The translations under genes were made by a program, and so were the position numbers. A DNA stretch of 7,057 nt from Anaerolineae bacterium (GTDB lineage Bacteria > Chloroflexota > Anaerolineae > 4572-78 > NAK82): the NCBI GenBank assembly GCA_030597485.1, contig JAUVRU010000099.1, positions 1 to 7,057 of the forward strand, in the 5' to 3' direction. Positions within the stretch are counted from its first letter, which is position 1. The number at the start of each line of letters is the position of its first letter. Under the pieces are notes generated by a model, which saw nothing but the letters and a program-made list of their open reading frames with translations, had not been told where the DNA came from and ran no database searches. Positions 1 to 5,527 of this stretch are shown piece by piece.

Positions 1-571
1 CCGCCAGACCAGCGGCAAAAAACACCACGCCCTGCCCTGGCAGTATCCACAGCACGCCAATAACCACCAGACAACCCATGCCACCGCCAATAAGGTCAGC
101 GAAGTACAGCGTGCTGATGCGCCTGGGCATTGCTGAGAAGGTCCCTCCCAGCGCGAGGCCGGCAAAGAAAAACGGGACGACGACCAGGGCATAATCGGCC
201 AAGAGCAACAGCACAAGCGTAACTGTCTGCCAGGCACGTTCTTCCGAAGTCAACCCCGGCATCAACGATGCCAGCGGGTCGAGTGGCAGGCGCGACATAA
301 TGGCGAATGAGACTACTATGCATACGGCGGTCAGTCCGGCGAAGGTGGTGAGTTTGCGTTCAAGGTCAGTCTTCAGCCAGCCACGGCGTACGGTGAGATA
401 AGCACCGCTGGCGCCAAACCCGAGCAGTGCTGTGCTTATCACCATGAAGGCCAGGTGATACCAGAGAGAGACAGAGAAGAAGCGGGTGAGGGCAATCTGA
501 AGCGCCAACACCGCCATGCTGGTGGTGAAAACACCGAAATAGAGGGGCCGCATTGATTTGGGTTCGCTCAC
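1..571 (-). CDS. Polytopic membrane protein, spermidine-synthase-like family (N-terminal part)
   Basis: The frame runs open from a GTG at 571 to the left edge, giving 190 residues with no stop, so the 3' part lies outside. The GTG is preferred over the ATG six codons in because AGGAG lies 10 bases upstream of it. I see hydrophobic helices at about residues 11-30, 38-60, 78-93, 116-142 and 165-190. The stretch FADLIGGGMG (157-166) and the N-terminal pattern with ALTRFFSV and LLGFGASGAYL resemble large bacterial membrane proteins whose transporter-like N-terminal half is fused to a spermidine-synthase-type SAM-binding domain. That second domain, if present, would be beyond the window, so aminopropyltransferase activity cannot be claimed. 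It lies 49 bases after the NYN-domain gene on the same strand and is probably cotranscribed with it. Membrane protein: very sure; family: moderately sure. Confidence 0.7.
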   Translation of the reverse strand, partial: MSEPKSMRPLYFGVFTTSMAVLALQIALTRFFSVSLWYHLAFMVISTALLGFGASGAYLTVRRGWLKTDLERKLTTFAGLTAVCIVVSFAIMSRLPLDPLASLMPGLTSEERAWQTVTLVLLLLADYALVVVPFFFAGLALGGTFSAMPRRISTLYFADLIGGGMGCLVVIGVLWILPGQGVVFFAAGLA

Positions 572-581
572 AAGCTGAGAG

Positions 582-586
582 CTCCT
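582..586 (-). promoter_or_regulatory. Ribosome binding site deciding the GTG start
   Basis: AGGAG on the minus strand sits 10 bases before the GTG at 571 and 28 bases before the next in-frame ATG. This favours the GTG start for the membrane protein. Confidence 0.5.
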
Positions 587-620
587 GGAAGTGTAGACTT
601 CGTCGTTCCCGGTCAAGCCG

Positions 621-1100
621 TCAATCTGACTGGCCGAAAACCTCCAGCCACTCCTGAACCTCCTCCACCGACAGGCGGCGGTCCTGGCTTCCGGAGTGTC
701 GCCTCGGCCAGACTCTCCTTCTGCCTGAGCCAGCCAGATCGGCGGCAAAGGTGGCGGAGTCGACTGTTTTGGCGCCCTGGCGTAGGACGGAATCCCGGAT
801 GGCCCGGTCCGAAGTGACCACGGTGAATTCCCGGGGGTTGTGATGGTGGAGAACGTGCTGGACGATCAGATCATCCGCCCGTTGGCCCGTGCCGGCCCGA
901 CGGATGCTTATGCCACCATCCGATTTGCGACTGGGAGAGCTGTAGGCTGCCCCCGGATCGAAAAACACGACGACCTGCCTGCCCGTCCGCCCCCTGTACG
1001 ACTTCAATCGCAGCAGCAGCTTTTCCTCATCATCTGGATCATCCAGCCGAAGATCGGGCATCTGCCCGATAAGATTATGTCCGTCTATCAGTATCGTCAT
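621..1100 (-). CDS. YacP-like NYN-domain (PIN-fold) ribonuclease
   Basis: The 159-residue protein begins MTILIDGHNLIG, the typical opening of the NYN/YacP (DUF901) family, whose PIN-like fold uses clustered acidic residues to bind metal and cut RNA. Visible candidate metal ligands are D6 in IDGHN, D48 after the strand VVVFF, D76 and D77 in RADDLI, and D98 in VVTSDRAI. The length is typical of the YacP group (Bacillus YacP/Rae1 is a ribosome-associated mRNA endonuclease), so RNA cleavage in the cytoplasm is inferred from the family. The frame stays open 52 codons further upstream, but that extension would run into the tpiA promoter region, has no family resemblance, and is rejected. A strong extended -10 box lies six bases before the ATG and there is no Shine-Dalgarno, which suggests a leaderless message. 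It is divergent from tpiA and followed by the membrane protein gene. Confidence 0.85.
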   Translation of the reverse strand: MTILIDGHNLIGQMPDLRLDDPDDEEKLLLRLKSYRGRTGRQVVVFFDPGAAYSSPSRKSDGGISIRRAGTGQRADDLIVQHVLHHHNPREFTVVTSDRAIRDSVLRQGAKTVDSATFAADLAGSGRRRVWPRRHSGSQDRRLSVEEVQEWLEVFGQSD

Positions 1101-1106
1101 ATCCGT

Positions 1107-1135
1107 ATTATAGCACAACGATGAGACACACCCAA
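1107..1135 (-). promoter_or_regulatory. Extended -10 promoter for the NYN gene (leaderless)
   Basis: On the minus strand a perfect TATAAT (1107-1112) is preceded by TGC, forming an extended -10 element. A weak -35, TTGGGT (1130-1135), stands 17 bases upstream. Only six bases separate the -10 from the ATG at 1100, so the expected transcription start is the A of the start codon or a base next to it. That fits the absence of a ribosome binding site. Confidence 0.65.
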
Positions 1136-1150
1136 TTGCATGCCAACACG

Positions 1151-1179
1151 TTGCCTGGCCCAGCAGGATGTGGTAAGAT
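1151..1179 (+). promoter_or_regulatory. Probable tpiA promoter
   Basis: TTGCCT (1151-1156) as -35 and TAAGAT (1174-1179) as -10 are 17 bases apart, and TGG precedes the -10 as in extended -10 promoters. Each hexamer matches consensus only partly (3 of 6 and 4 of 6). Transcription would start near 1186, about 32 bases before the tpiA ATG. It is back to back with the NYN promoter inside the 117-base divergent spacer. Confidence 0.4.
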
Positions 1180-1202
1180 GGAGACCACATTTGACCTTCA
1201 TC

Positions 1203-1209
1203 AAAGGAG
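1203..1209 (+). promoter_or_regulatory. tpiA ribosome binding site
   Basis: AAAGGAG sits eight bases before the ATG at 1218. This fixes the start and rules out the open extension back to 1140, whose extra 26 codons have no resemblance to the family. Confidence 0.75.
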
Positions 1210-1217
1210 CACAATTC

Positions 1218-1976
1218 ATGCGAACCCCCATCGTAGCTGGCAATTGGAAGATGCACAAAACCGTCGCCCAGGCCGTGGAACTGACCCGCAGCCTTCGCCG
1301 GGCACTCGTCGACGTGTCAGGGGTCGAAGTGGTGCTCTGCCCCCCCTTCACGGCGCTGGCCGCCACCCGAGAGGCGATTGGCCCGGCCAAGATCGGCCTG
1401 GGATCACAAGACATGCACTTCGAAGAACAGGGAGCTTTCACCGGCGAGGTGTCGCCGTCGATGGTAGCCGAGCTGTGCCAGTTCGTCATCCTTGGTCATT
1501 CCGAGCGACGCCAGTACTTCGGGGAGACCGACGCTGGCGATAACAAGAAAGCCAGAGCGGCTCGTGCTCATAACCTGACGCCTATCATCTGCGTGGGGGA
1601 AAACCTGGATCAGAATCGAGCTGGGGAGACCGCTGCCTGGGTTGGCGGTCAGGTACGGTCCGCCTTCGAGGGAATCAGTCCGGAAGACGCCAGCCGCGTG
1701 GTAATCGCCTACGAACCGATCTGGGCCATCGGCACCGGACTGGCGGCCGAGCCGGCTGAGGTGAACCAGATCATCGGCGTCAGCATTCGTGGCACCCTAT
1801 CCGACATCTTCGGAGAGACGGTTGCCCAATCCATCCGCGTCCAATATGGGGGCAGCGTGAAGCCCGATAACGTTGCCGCGTTTGCCATCCAACCGGAGAT
1901 CGATGGGGCGCTTGTGGGTGGTGCTAGCCTGAAATCCGATAGATTCGTGGAACTCGTCAAGGCCTTCACGCCCTGA
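1218..1976 (+). CDS. tpiA: Triosephosphate isomerase
   Basis: This 252-residue TIM-barrel enzyme interconverts dihydroxyacetone phosphate and glyceraldehyde 3-phosphate in glycolysis and gluconeogenesis in the cytoplasm. All key elements are visible: AGNWKMH near the N-terminus with N9 and K11, the catalytic histidine H94 in ILGHSERR, the catalytic glutamate E166 in AYEPIWAIGTG followed by the flexible loop 6, and the phosphate-gripping YGGSVKP (210-216) and GALVGGASL (230-238). Length and motif spacing match the family exactly, with no truncation. The start is set by AAAGGAG eight bases upstream. The membrane metalloprotease gene begins nine bases after the stop, so the two are probably cotranscribed. 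No other glycolytic gene (such as gap or pgk) is present in the window, unlike the common gap-pgk-tpiA arrangement. Confidence 0.98.
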   Translation: MRTPIVAGNWKMHKTVAQAVELTRSLRRALVDVSGVEVVLCPPFTALAATREAIGPAKIGLGSQDMHFEEQGAFTGEVSPSMVAELCQFVILGHSERRQYFGETDAGDNKKARAARAHNLTPIICVGENLDQNRAGETAAWVGGQVRSAFEGISPEDASRVVIAYEPIWAIGTGLAAEPAEVNQIIGVSIRGTLSDIFGETVAQSIRVQYGGSVKPDNVAAFAIQPEIDGALVGGASLKSDRFVELVKAFTP

Positions 1977-1985
1977 CCACGCACC

Positions 1986-2741
1986 TTGAATATCTGGCTC
2001 TCACTCGTCTGGCTCATCGCCGTCTTCTTGCTGATGTCAGTGCTACGTCGTTGGATTGAGGCCCATGTCCAGGGATTGGCCTATCTCATTACCGGCCACC
2101 CCACAGTGGCGATATGGGTCTTCTTTCTTGTCTTCCTGCCAGGTATCATGGTACACGAACTGAGTCACTGGCTGGCTGCCAAGATGCTTGGCGTCCCCAC
2201 CGGACGCATCGTCATCTGGCCCCAGGCCAAGCGTAACAACACCGTGTGGCTGGGGACTATTCAGGTGGGTCGTGCCGATCCATTGCGCAGCAGCCTGATC
2301 GGACTGGCGCCACTTGTCACCGGAAGCTTGTTGGTCGTCCTCATCGGTGCCCACCTGCGATTGGACAGCCTGGCCGACGTCCTCACCACGGGACAATGGG
2401 AGACGGGTTGGGCAGCACTGTCCCAGTCGATAAGGTTGCCTGACTTCTGGCTATGGATCTATCTGATCTTCGCCATTGCCAACCGAATGCTGCCCAGTCC
2501 GGCAGATCGAGAGGCGTGGAAGCCGATGGCACTGTTCGTGGCATGCTTGACAGCCATTGCCATTGCCGCTGGCTGGACACCGCGCCTCGGTTCAGATGCT
2601 CAAGGCGTTATCCGAAACATCGTTGGCTTCTTGCTCTACGCCTTCACTCTCACAGTGGCCATCGACCTGATAATGGCACTGGGCATCGCCATATTGGAAG
2701 CCTTCGTGGGCCTGGTACGACGACAGCGCGTGTCATACTGA
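1986..2741 (+). CDS. Integral membrane M50-like zinc metallopeptidase (putative)
   Basis: This 251-residue, strongly hydrophobic protein has likely membrane helices at about residues 3-20, 41-55, 103-122, 155-168, 180-197 and 212-242. The motif HELSH (57-61) at the end of the second helix matches the HExxH zinc site. Much further on, NRMLPSPAD (166-174) resembles the N-x2-P-x-P-x2-D-G signature that supplies the third zinc ligand in M50/site-2 proteases, here D174 but without the following glycine. Cleavage of membrane-embedded substrates is therefore a reasonable inference, but the substrate is unknown and I cannot name a subfamily. The start is TTG at 1986: the frame is closed by a stop 12 bases upstream, and the first ATG (2034) would delete most of helix 1. 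No Shine-Dalgarno is visible, so translation probably depends on coupling to tpiA, nine bases upstream. Confidence 0.7.
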   Translation: MNIWLSLVWLIAVFLLMSVLRRWIEAHVQGLAYLITGHPTVAIWVFFLVFLPGIMVHELSHWLAAKMLGVPTGRIVIWPQAKRNNTVWLGTIQVGRADPLRSSLIGLAPLVTGSLLVVLIGAHLRLDSLADVLTTGQWETGWAALSQSIRLPDFWLWIYLIFAIANRMLPSPADREAWKPMALFVACLTAIAIAAGWTPRLGSDAQGVIRNIVGFLLYAFTLTVAIDLIMALGIAILEAFVGLVRRQRVSY

Positions 2742-2789
2742 ACCCACATCCTACCTCCAATCCGGCCGCGCTTTCTCACGCCCGTGAAG
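2742..2789. other. Short spacer between convergent genes
   Basis: These 48 bases separate the plus-strand membrane protein gene from the minus-strand flavoprotein remnant. I see no stem followed by a T-run on either strand, so no intrinsic terminator can be placed here. Confidence 0.5.
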
Positions 2790-3050
2790 CTATTTGCTCA
2801 CGGCCATAGCCGCCATCACACCGTGGTCGGCGGCCATCAGTGCCTGCTTGACGTGTAGGCCGAGCGGGTCTCCCACGGCAAAGACGCCCGGAACGCTGGT
2901 GCCCATCTCCCGGTCAACGGCCACACAATCGGTTGGGGTGGTCTCCAGCTGGCCCTTGAGGAACTCGACTATGGGTTCGGCGCCCTGCAAGTAGATGAAC
3001 ACGCCCCTTGCCGGCAAGATCTCCTCGTCGCCCCCGTCGGCAGTTATTCC
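2790..3050 (-). pseudogene. C-terminal remnant of a thioredoxin-reductase-like flavoprotein
   Basis: The open segment encodes about 86 residues that match only the end of thioredoxin-reductase/NADH-dependent flavoprotein chains: GDEEILPARGVFIYLQG, then the FAD-contacting motif SVPGVFAVGD, then a helix with ALMAADHGVMAAMAV before the stop. The N-terminal FAD site (GxGxxG), the redox CxxC and the NAD-binding domain are all missing. The frame is closed by a TGA at 3051-3053, and the stand-alone CRP-fold gene ends at 3072, leaving no room for the rest. No ATG is available; a TTG at 3017 would give 75 residues that could not bind cofactors alone. Just upstream, in another frame (3043-3057), MLRNN may be further family-like sequence, consistent with a one-base shift. 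I infer a decayed gene left by a deletion. An assembly error is the main alternative. Confidence 0.75.
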
Positions 3051-3071
3051 TCAACATCCCCGCACAGGATC

Positions 3072-3527
3072 TCACTCAGCGAAGTAGGCTAGCGTCTCCA
3101 TGCGCAAGGCCCGCAGTCGCTGCCGGACGATCTGAGCCGCGCCCTGCATCATAATATAGCCAAGGTGCCAGTCGGTTTCAAAACTCCTGCGGATCTCTTT
3201 GCAGTCAAACGAGATCACCCGACATGGGGTTAGAGCCTTTGCACTAGCGGTGGTTTCGTGGGGAGGCACCAGGCCCGACCAGGCGAACACGTCGCCTGGT
3301 CCAAGCGTACTCAGAACGGTTTCCTTATCGTGTCTGGGTAGTTCGATGGTGATGGCAACCGCCCCCTCCAAGAGGACATAGAATCGGGATAGTTGTTCTC
3401 CCTCGTGGAAGAAGACATGCTCTGTCTCCACTGCCGCTTCGTTGGCTGCCTTGGCCAAGGTTATGATCTGATCCATGCTTAGACCGGCAAAGAACTTGTA
3501 GCGCCGCAACAATTCAGGCGAGACCAT
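3072..3527 (-). CDS. Stand-alone CRP/cNMP-binding-fold protein, no DNA-binding domain
   Basis: The 151-residue protein is a single cyclic-nucleotide-binding beta-barrel: helix 4-30, then barrel strands including HVFFHEGEQLSRFYVLLEGAVAI (split across 37-59), the GPGDVFAWSGLV turn (77-87), and the closing helix from about 109. The chain ends at residue 151, where CRP/FNR proteins would continue into a helix-turn-helix, so direct DNA binding is not expected. In the phosphate-binding cassette region the usual Glu and Arg of cAMP-binding CRP are absent (FAWSGLVPPHETTASA), so cAMP binding is doubtful. Cysteines C102 and C109 are present, but no FNR-like cluster is evident. A strong AAGGAGGG five bases before the ATG marks the start. 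It follows the formate dehydrogenase operon by 183 bases and precedes the flavoprotein remnant. The role is unknown; sensing of redox state or interaction with a partner protein is only a guess. Confidence 0.85.
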   Translation of the reverse strand: MVSPELLRRYKFFAGLSMDQIITLAKAANEAAVETEHVFFHEGEQLSRFYVLLEGAVAITIELPRHDKETVLSTLGPGDVFAWSGLVPPHETTASAKALTPCRVISFDCKEIRRSFETDWHLGYIMMQGAAQIVRQRLRALRMETLAYFAE

Positions 3528-3532
3528 TGTTT

Positions 3533-3540
3533 CCCTCCTT
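3533..3540 (-). promoter_or_regulatory. Strong ribosome binding site of the CRP-fold gene
   Basis: AAGGAGGG on the minus strand lies five bases before the ATG at 3527. It is the strongest Shine-Dalgarno in the window and settles the start. Confidence 0.85.
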
Positions 3541-3557
3541 CAACGGGATGAGTTGTT

Positions 3558-3592
3558 GTGGGACCACTATCGCCGACTAGGTGGGCCCCACC
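3558..3592. repeat. Pair of similar GTGGG/CCAC dyads in the leader
   Basis: GTGGGACCAC (3558-3567) and GGTGGGCCCCACC (3580-3592) are two near-palindromes with the same core, their centres about 23-24 bases apart (roughly two helical turns). They lie between the presumed promoter and the CRP-fold start. They could be a tandem operator or weak RNA hairpins; there is no direct evidence for either. Confidence 0.35.
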
Positions 3593-3659
3593 AGCACAGC
3601 ACCCTTGCAAGTACGGACACCTGGACTACGGTCGGCTTGATCACTGTAGGTACTCTTTG

Positions 3660-3687
3660 AGCATAGCATTCTTTTCCAGTTTAGCAA
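3660..3687 (-). promoter_or_regulatory. Possible promoter of the CRP-fold gene
   Basis: On the minus strand TTGCTA (3682-3687) and TATGCT (3660-3665) are 16 bases apart, and TGC directly precedes the -10, an extended -10 pattern. Each hexamer matches consensus at four positions. A start near 3653 would leave a leader of about 126 bases. This would let the CRP-fold gene be expressed apart from the fdh operon. Confidence 0.4.
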
Positions 3688-3710
3688 AACCGCCCGGGCA
3701 CAACTGAGGG

Positions 3711-4643
3711 CTATGCATCACGGCAAGCCAGAGTGTCCTCCTCAAAAGAGGCAGGGAAAGGGTTGGCGTCCTCTACACGCGCCCCGAGGGACATGGCACA
3801 ACCGTTTTGCCAGCCACTGTAGACGTGCATCTGGGATCCACGTGCGTAGCCGATGAGGGTGATGCGCCACGCGCGAGCCAGCTCAACCGCCAGGTGCGTC
3901 GGGGAATTGAGCGTGGCGACGACCGGCACCTGCATTCGGGCTGCCTTGGCCAGCATCTCCACAGAGACGCGGCCAGTGGTCAGCAGAATCCCGTCGCTCA
4001 TCGAGATGTTGCGTGCCAGACACTCACCCGCGACTTTGTCGAGCGTGTTGTGGCGACCACTGTCAGTGGCGATTACCAATAGTCGATGCCCGTCACTCAG
4101 TCCGGAGGTGTGAAATCCCCCAACGCGGGAATAGTCATCAGCGACGGCTGCCACCAATTGGTCCATCAGGTCTGAAATCTGTTCCGCGGTTACGCGGATG
4201 GATGTGCATACCGGCTCACGGGCAGCGGCCAGGTCTACGAAGGTGGTCCCACCTCCACAGCCGCTGGTGAGCGTGCGATTGTGGGGCAGCTGCAAGCTCT
4301 GGTTGCAGAGCTGGACTCGGATCGCCATTTCCGGTGGCTGGTCGATGCGCAAGTTGAGCACATCGTCAAGACAGGAAATCAGGCCTTCATTATGGAGAAA
4401 GCCCAGTGCAAAGTAGCGTAGTTTGATGGGAGTGCAAAGAACCGTAAGCCAACGCTCATCGTTTATGATAAGAGGCAGCAGCGACTCAAGCACGATCGGC
4501 TTGGTGGCCCAGATAGCGTCGTTTCCCTGATACTCCAGAAGGGTGACAGGCTCACTGTGTGCCACGATCGGACTTGTAGGCACTGCATCATCCTCTGGAC
4601 GAGCGTGCCCGACTCCTGGATGTGGTTCGTCAGTGGTACCCAT
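3711..4643 (-). CDS. fdhD: FdhD, sulfur-carrier protein for formate dehydrogenase
   Basis: FdhD passes sulfur from a cysteine desulfurase to the bis-molybdopterin-guanine-dinucleotide cofactor, without which formate dehydrogenase is inactive. The 310-residue chain carries the family features: TSGCGGG (126-132) with the presumed sulfur-carrying C129, FHTSG (177-181), the cofactor-binding GRHNTLDKVAG (196-206), TTGR (222-225), SPTHLAVELA (247-256) and GYARG (265-269). E. coli FdhD has a CxxC at the active loop; here only one cysteine is present there, a variant I believe occurs in other lineages. I chose the ATG at 4643, overlapping the end of fdhE by 14 bases; a TTG at 4664 is possible but has no ribosome binding site. 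The first 30 or so residues are poorly conserved. It is the last clear gene of the fdh operon and is likely translationally coupled to fdhE. Confidence 0.95.
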   Translation of the reverse strand: MGTTDEPHPGVGHARPEDDAVPTSPIVAHSEPVTLLEYQGNDAIWATKPIVLESLLPLIINDERWLTVLCTPIKLRYFALGFLHNEGLISCLDDVLNLRIDQPPEMAIRVQLCNQSLQLPHNRTLTSGCGGGTTFVDLAAAREPVCTSIRVTAEQISDLMDQLVAAVADDYSRVGGFHTSGLSDGHRLLVIATDSGRHNTLDKVAGECLARNISMSDGILLTTGRVSVEMLAKAARMQVPVVATLNSPTHLAVELARAWRITLIGYARGSQMHVYSGWQNGCAMSLGARVEDANPFPASFEEDTLACRDA

Positions 4644-5457
4644 ATTCTCTCGCCAGAGTGTCAAGGTGGGAGGTGCTCACATCCTCCACTGGCAGGTTTG
4701 CAGGGCGTCCCGCCACACGTTCATCCACTGTCTTGATGAAGCGCAGGCATCGGTCACAACAATCAACGCGATGTGCGTCATCATCATCCACATTGAAGTA
4801 GCGAACCTTGGGCTGATCATCTCCTCCACAGAAGGGGCAGCGCAGCCGGTCGAAGGCCCACTCGGTGCGGCACAAGGAGCAGGCCAGCATTCGCTCACCG
4901 TGTTCACGGTCGAGCCGTGACATCCAAGGCTCAGAACCACAGATCGGACAGATGCCCCGTCGCCAGCCTGCTTCCCTAATCCACTCGCGGTAGAGAGCGG
5001 CCGGCTTCTCGAAGAAGGGGGACAGCACAATACGCAATAGGGGGGCCACAGTGTCTGGAGTAGTGGACGCCGCATCGGCCAGTCGCCGGAAACAGGCATC
5101 ACTGTCGGTGATCAGGTCAGAGAGCACCTTCTCCAGGTGCGAGGACACCACCAACTCCGATGTTAGCAGGCGGTCGAGGACTTCCTGCACCACATCGCCT
5201 GGCGGCAACAAGGGACGAAGTTCCGCAAGGGCCTGCCGAAACAGGGGCGAAGGAATGGCTGGGGACTTGCCAGAAAAGAGGGGTTCTCCGGCCTCCCACT
5301 TCTCGCGAGCCACAGCTGGTTCGATCTGCAGATCAGGTTCTATCTTGTCTGCCAAGGCAGCCTGGAAGTCCAGTATGTTCTGCAGGAAGCTGAGCGCATC
5401 GCGGTACTGCGGCCTAGCCTGAGCGTAACGCTGGATGTCAGTGTGCATCTGGCTCAT
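4630..5457 (-). CDS. fdhE: FdhE, formate dehydrogenase accessory protein
   Basis: FdhE is a cytoplasmic rubredoxin-like protein needed for maturation of respiratory formate dehydrogenases; in E. coli it binds iron and interacts with the catalytic subunit. The 275-residue chain has an alpha-helical N-terminal part (about 1-165) and a C-terminal zinc/iron-ribbon region with four CxxC pairs: C170-C173 in CPICGSEPW, C193-C196, C207-C210 in CPFCGGDD, and C234-C237 preceded by an extra C233. FNVDDDDAHRVDCC fits the family pattern around the last pair. It is somewhat shorter than the E. coli protein (about 309 residues). The ATG at 5457 has no clear Shine-Dalgarno, and an 11-bp stem-loop ends 15 bases before it, so translation may depend on coupling or on the hairpin. 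The gene order after the membrane subunit and before fdhD supports the call. Confidence 0.95.
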   Translation of the reverse strand: MSQMHTDIQRYAQARPQYRDALSFLQNILDFQAALADKIEPDLQIEPAVAREKWEAGEPLFSGKSPAIPSPLFRQALAELRPLLPPGDVVQEVLDRLLTSELVVSSHLEKVLSDLITDSDACFRRLADAASTTPDTVAPLLRIVLSPFFEKPAALYREWIREAGWRRGICPICGSEPWMSRLDREHGERMLACSLCRTEWAFDRLRCPFCGGDDQPKVRYFNVDDDDAHRVDCCDRCLRFIKTVDERVAGRPANLPVEDVSTSHLDTLAREYGYH

Positions 5458-5472
5458 CGGCGGGTGGATTTC

Positions 5473-5512
5473 GGGTTGGGGCGATTGGGTCCATCATTTG
5501 ACGCCCCAACCC
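5473..5512 (-). repeat. Intercistronic stem-loop between hybB-like gene and fdhE
   Basis: GGGTTGGGGCG (5473-5483) and CGCCCCAACCC (5502-5512) are perfectly complementary 11-base arms around an 18-base loop. The structure fills most of the 70-base gap between the HybB/NrfD stop and the fdhE ATG. There is no T-run after the stem on the minus strand, and on the plus strand it is followed by A residues, so a classical rho-independent terminator is unlikely. A stabilising or processing hairpin, or a partial attenuator that lowers expression of the maturation genes, fits better. Confidence 0.75.
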
Positions 5513-5527
5513 AAAAACCCACTGGTC

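Larger units (their letters stand above)
3528..3710 (-). other. 183-base leader/spacer upstream of the CRP-fold gene
   Basis: No gene is seen here. It holds a possible extended -10 promoter, two similar short dyads in the untranslated leader, and the strong ribosome binding site of the CRP-fold gene. No clear intrinsic terminator for the fdh operon is visible after the fdhD stop, so read-through into the CRP-fold gene is possible. Confidence 0.6.

Noticed and set aside
588..601. GAAGT/ACTTC small hairpin between the NYN gene and the membrane protein gene
   Set aside because: Five base pairs with no T-run, within what can be expected by chance.
1140..1217. Upstream extension of tpiA
   Set aside because: The family starts at the residues just before AGNWKM, and a good ribosome binding site precedes the ATG at 1218.
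1101..1256. Upstream in-frame extension of the NYN-domain gene (52 more codons)
   Set aside because: The extension crosses the tpiA promoter, ribosome binding site and first codons on the other strand, shows no family pattern, and the family N-terminus is MTILIDGHN at 1100.
2043..2396. Minus-strand open frame antisense to the metalloprotease gene
   Set aside because: No motif or ribosome binding site, while the plus-strand frame has coherent membrane helices and a zinc motif.
3047..3079. LSEILCGDVEE read in a third frame across the CRP-fold stop as more of the lost reductase
   Set aside because: It resembles the expected EILGD stretch of thioredoxin reductases, but it is too short and overlaps the end of another gene; chance cannot be excluded.
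3692..3699. GCCCGGGC palindrome just after the fdhD stop, followed by a short T-run on the minus strand
   Set aside because: Without a loop only two or three base pairs can form in RNA, too weak for an intrinsic terminator.
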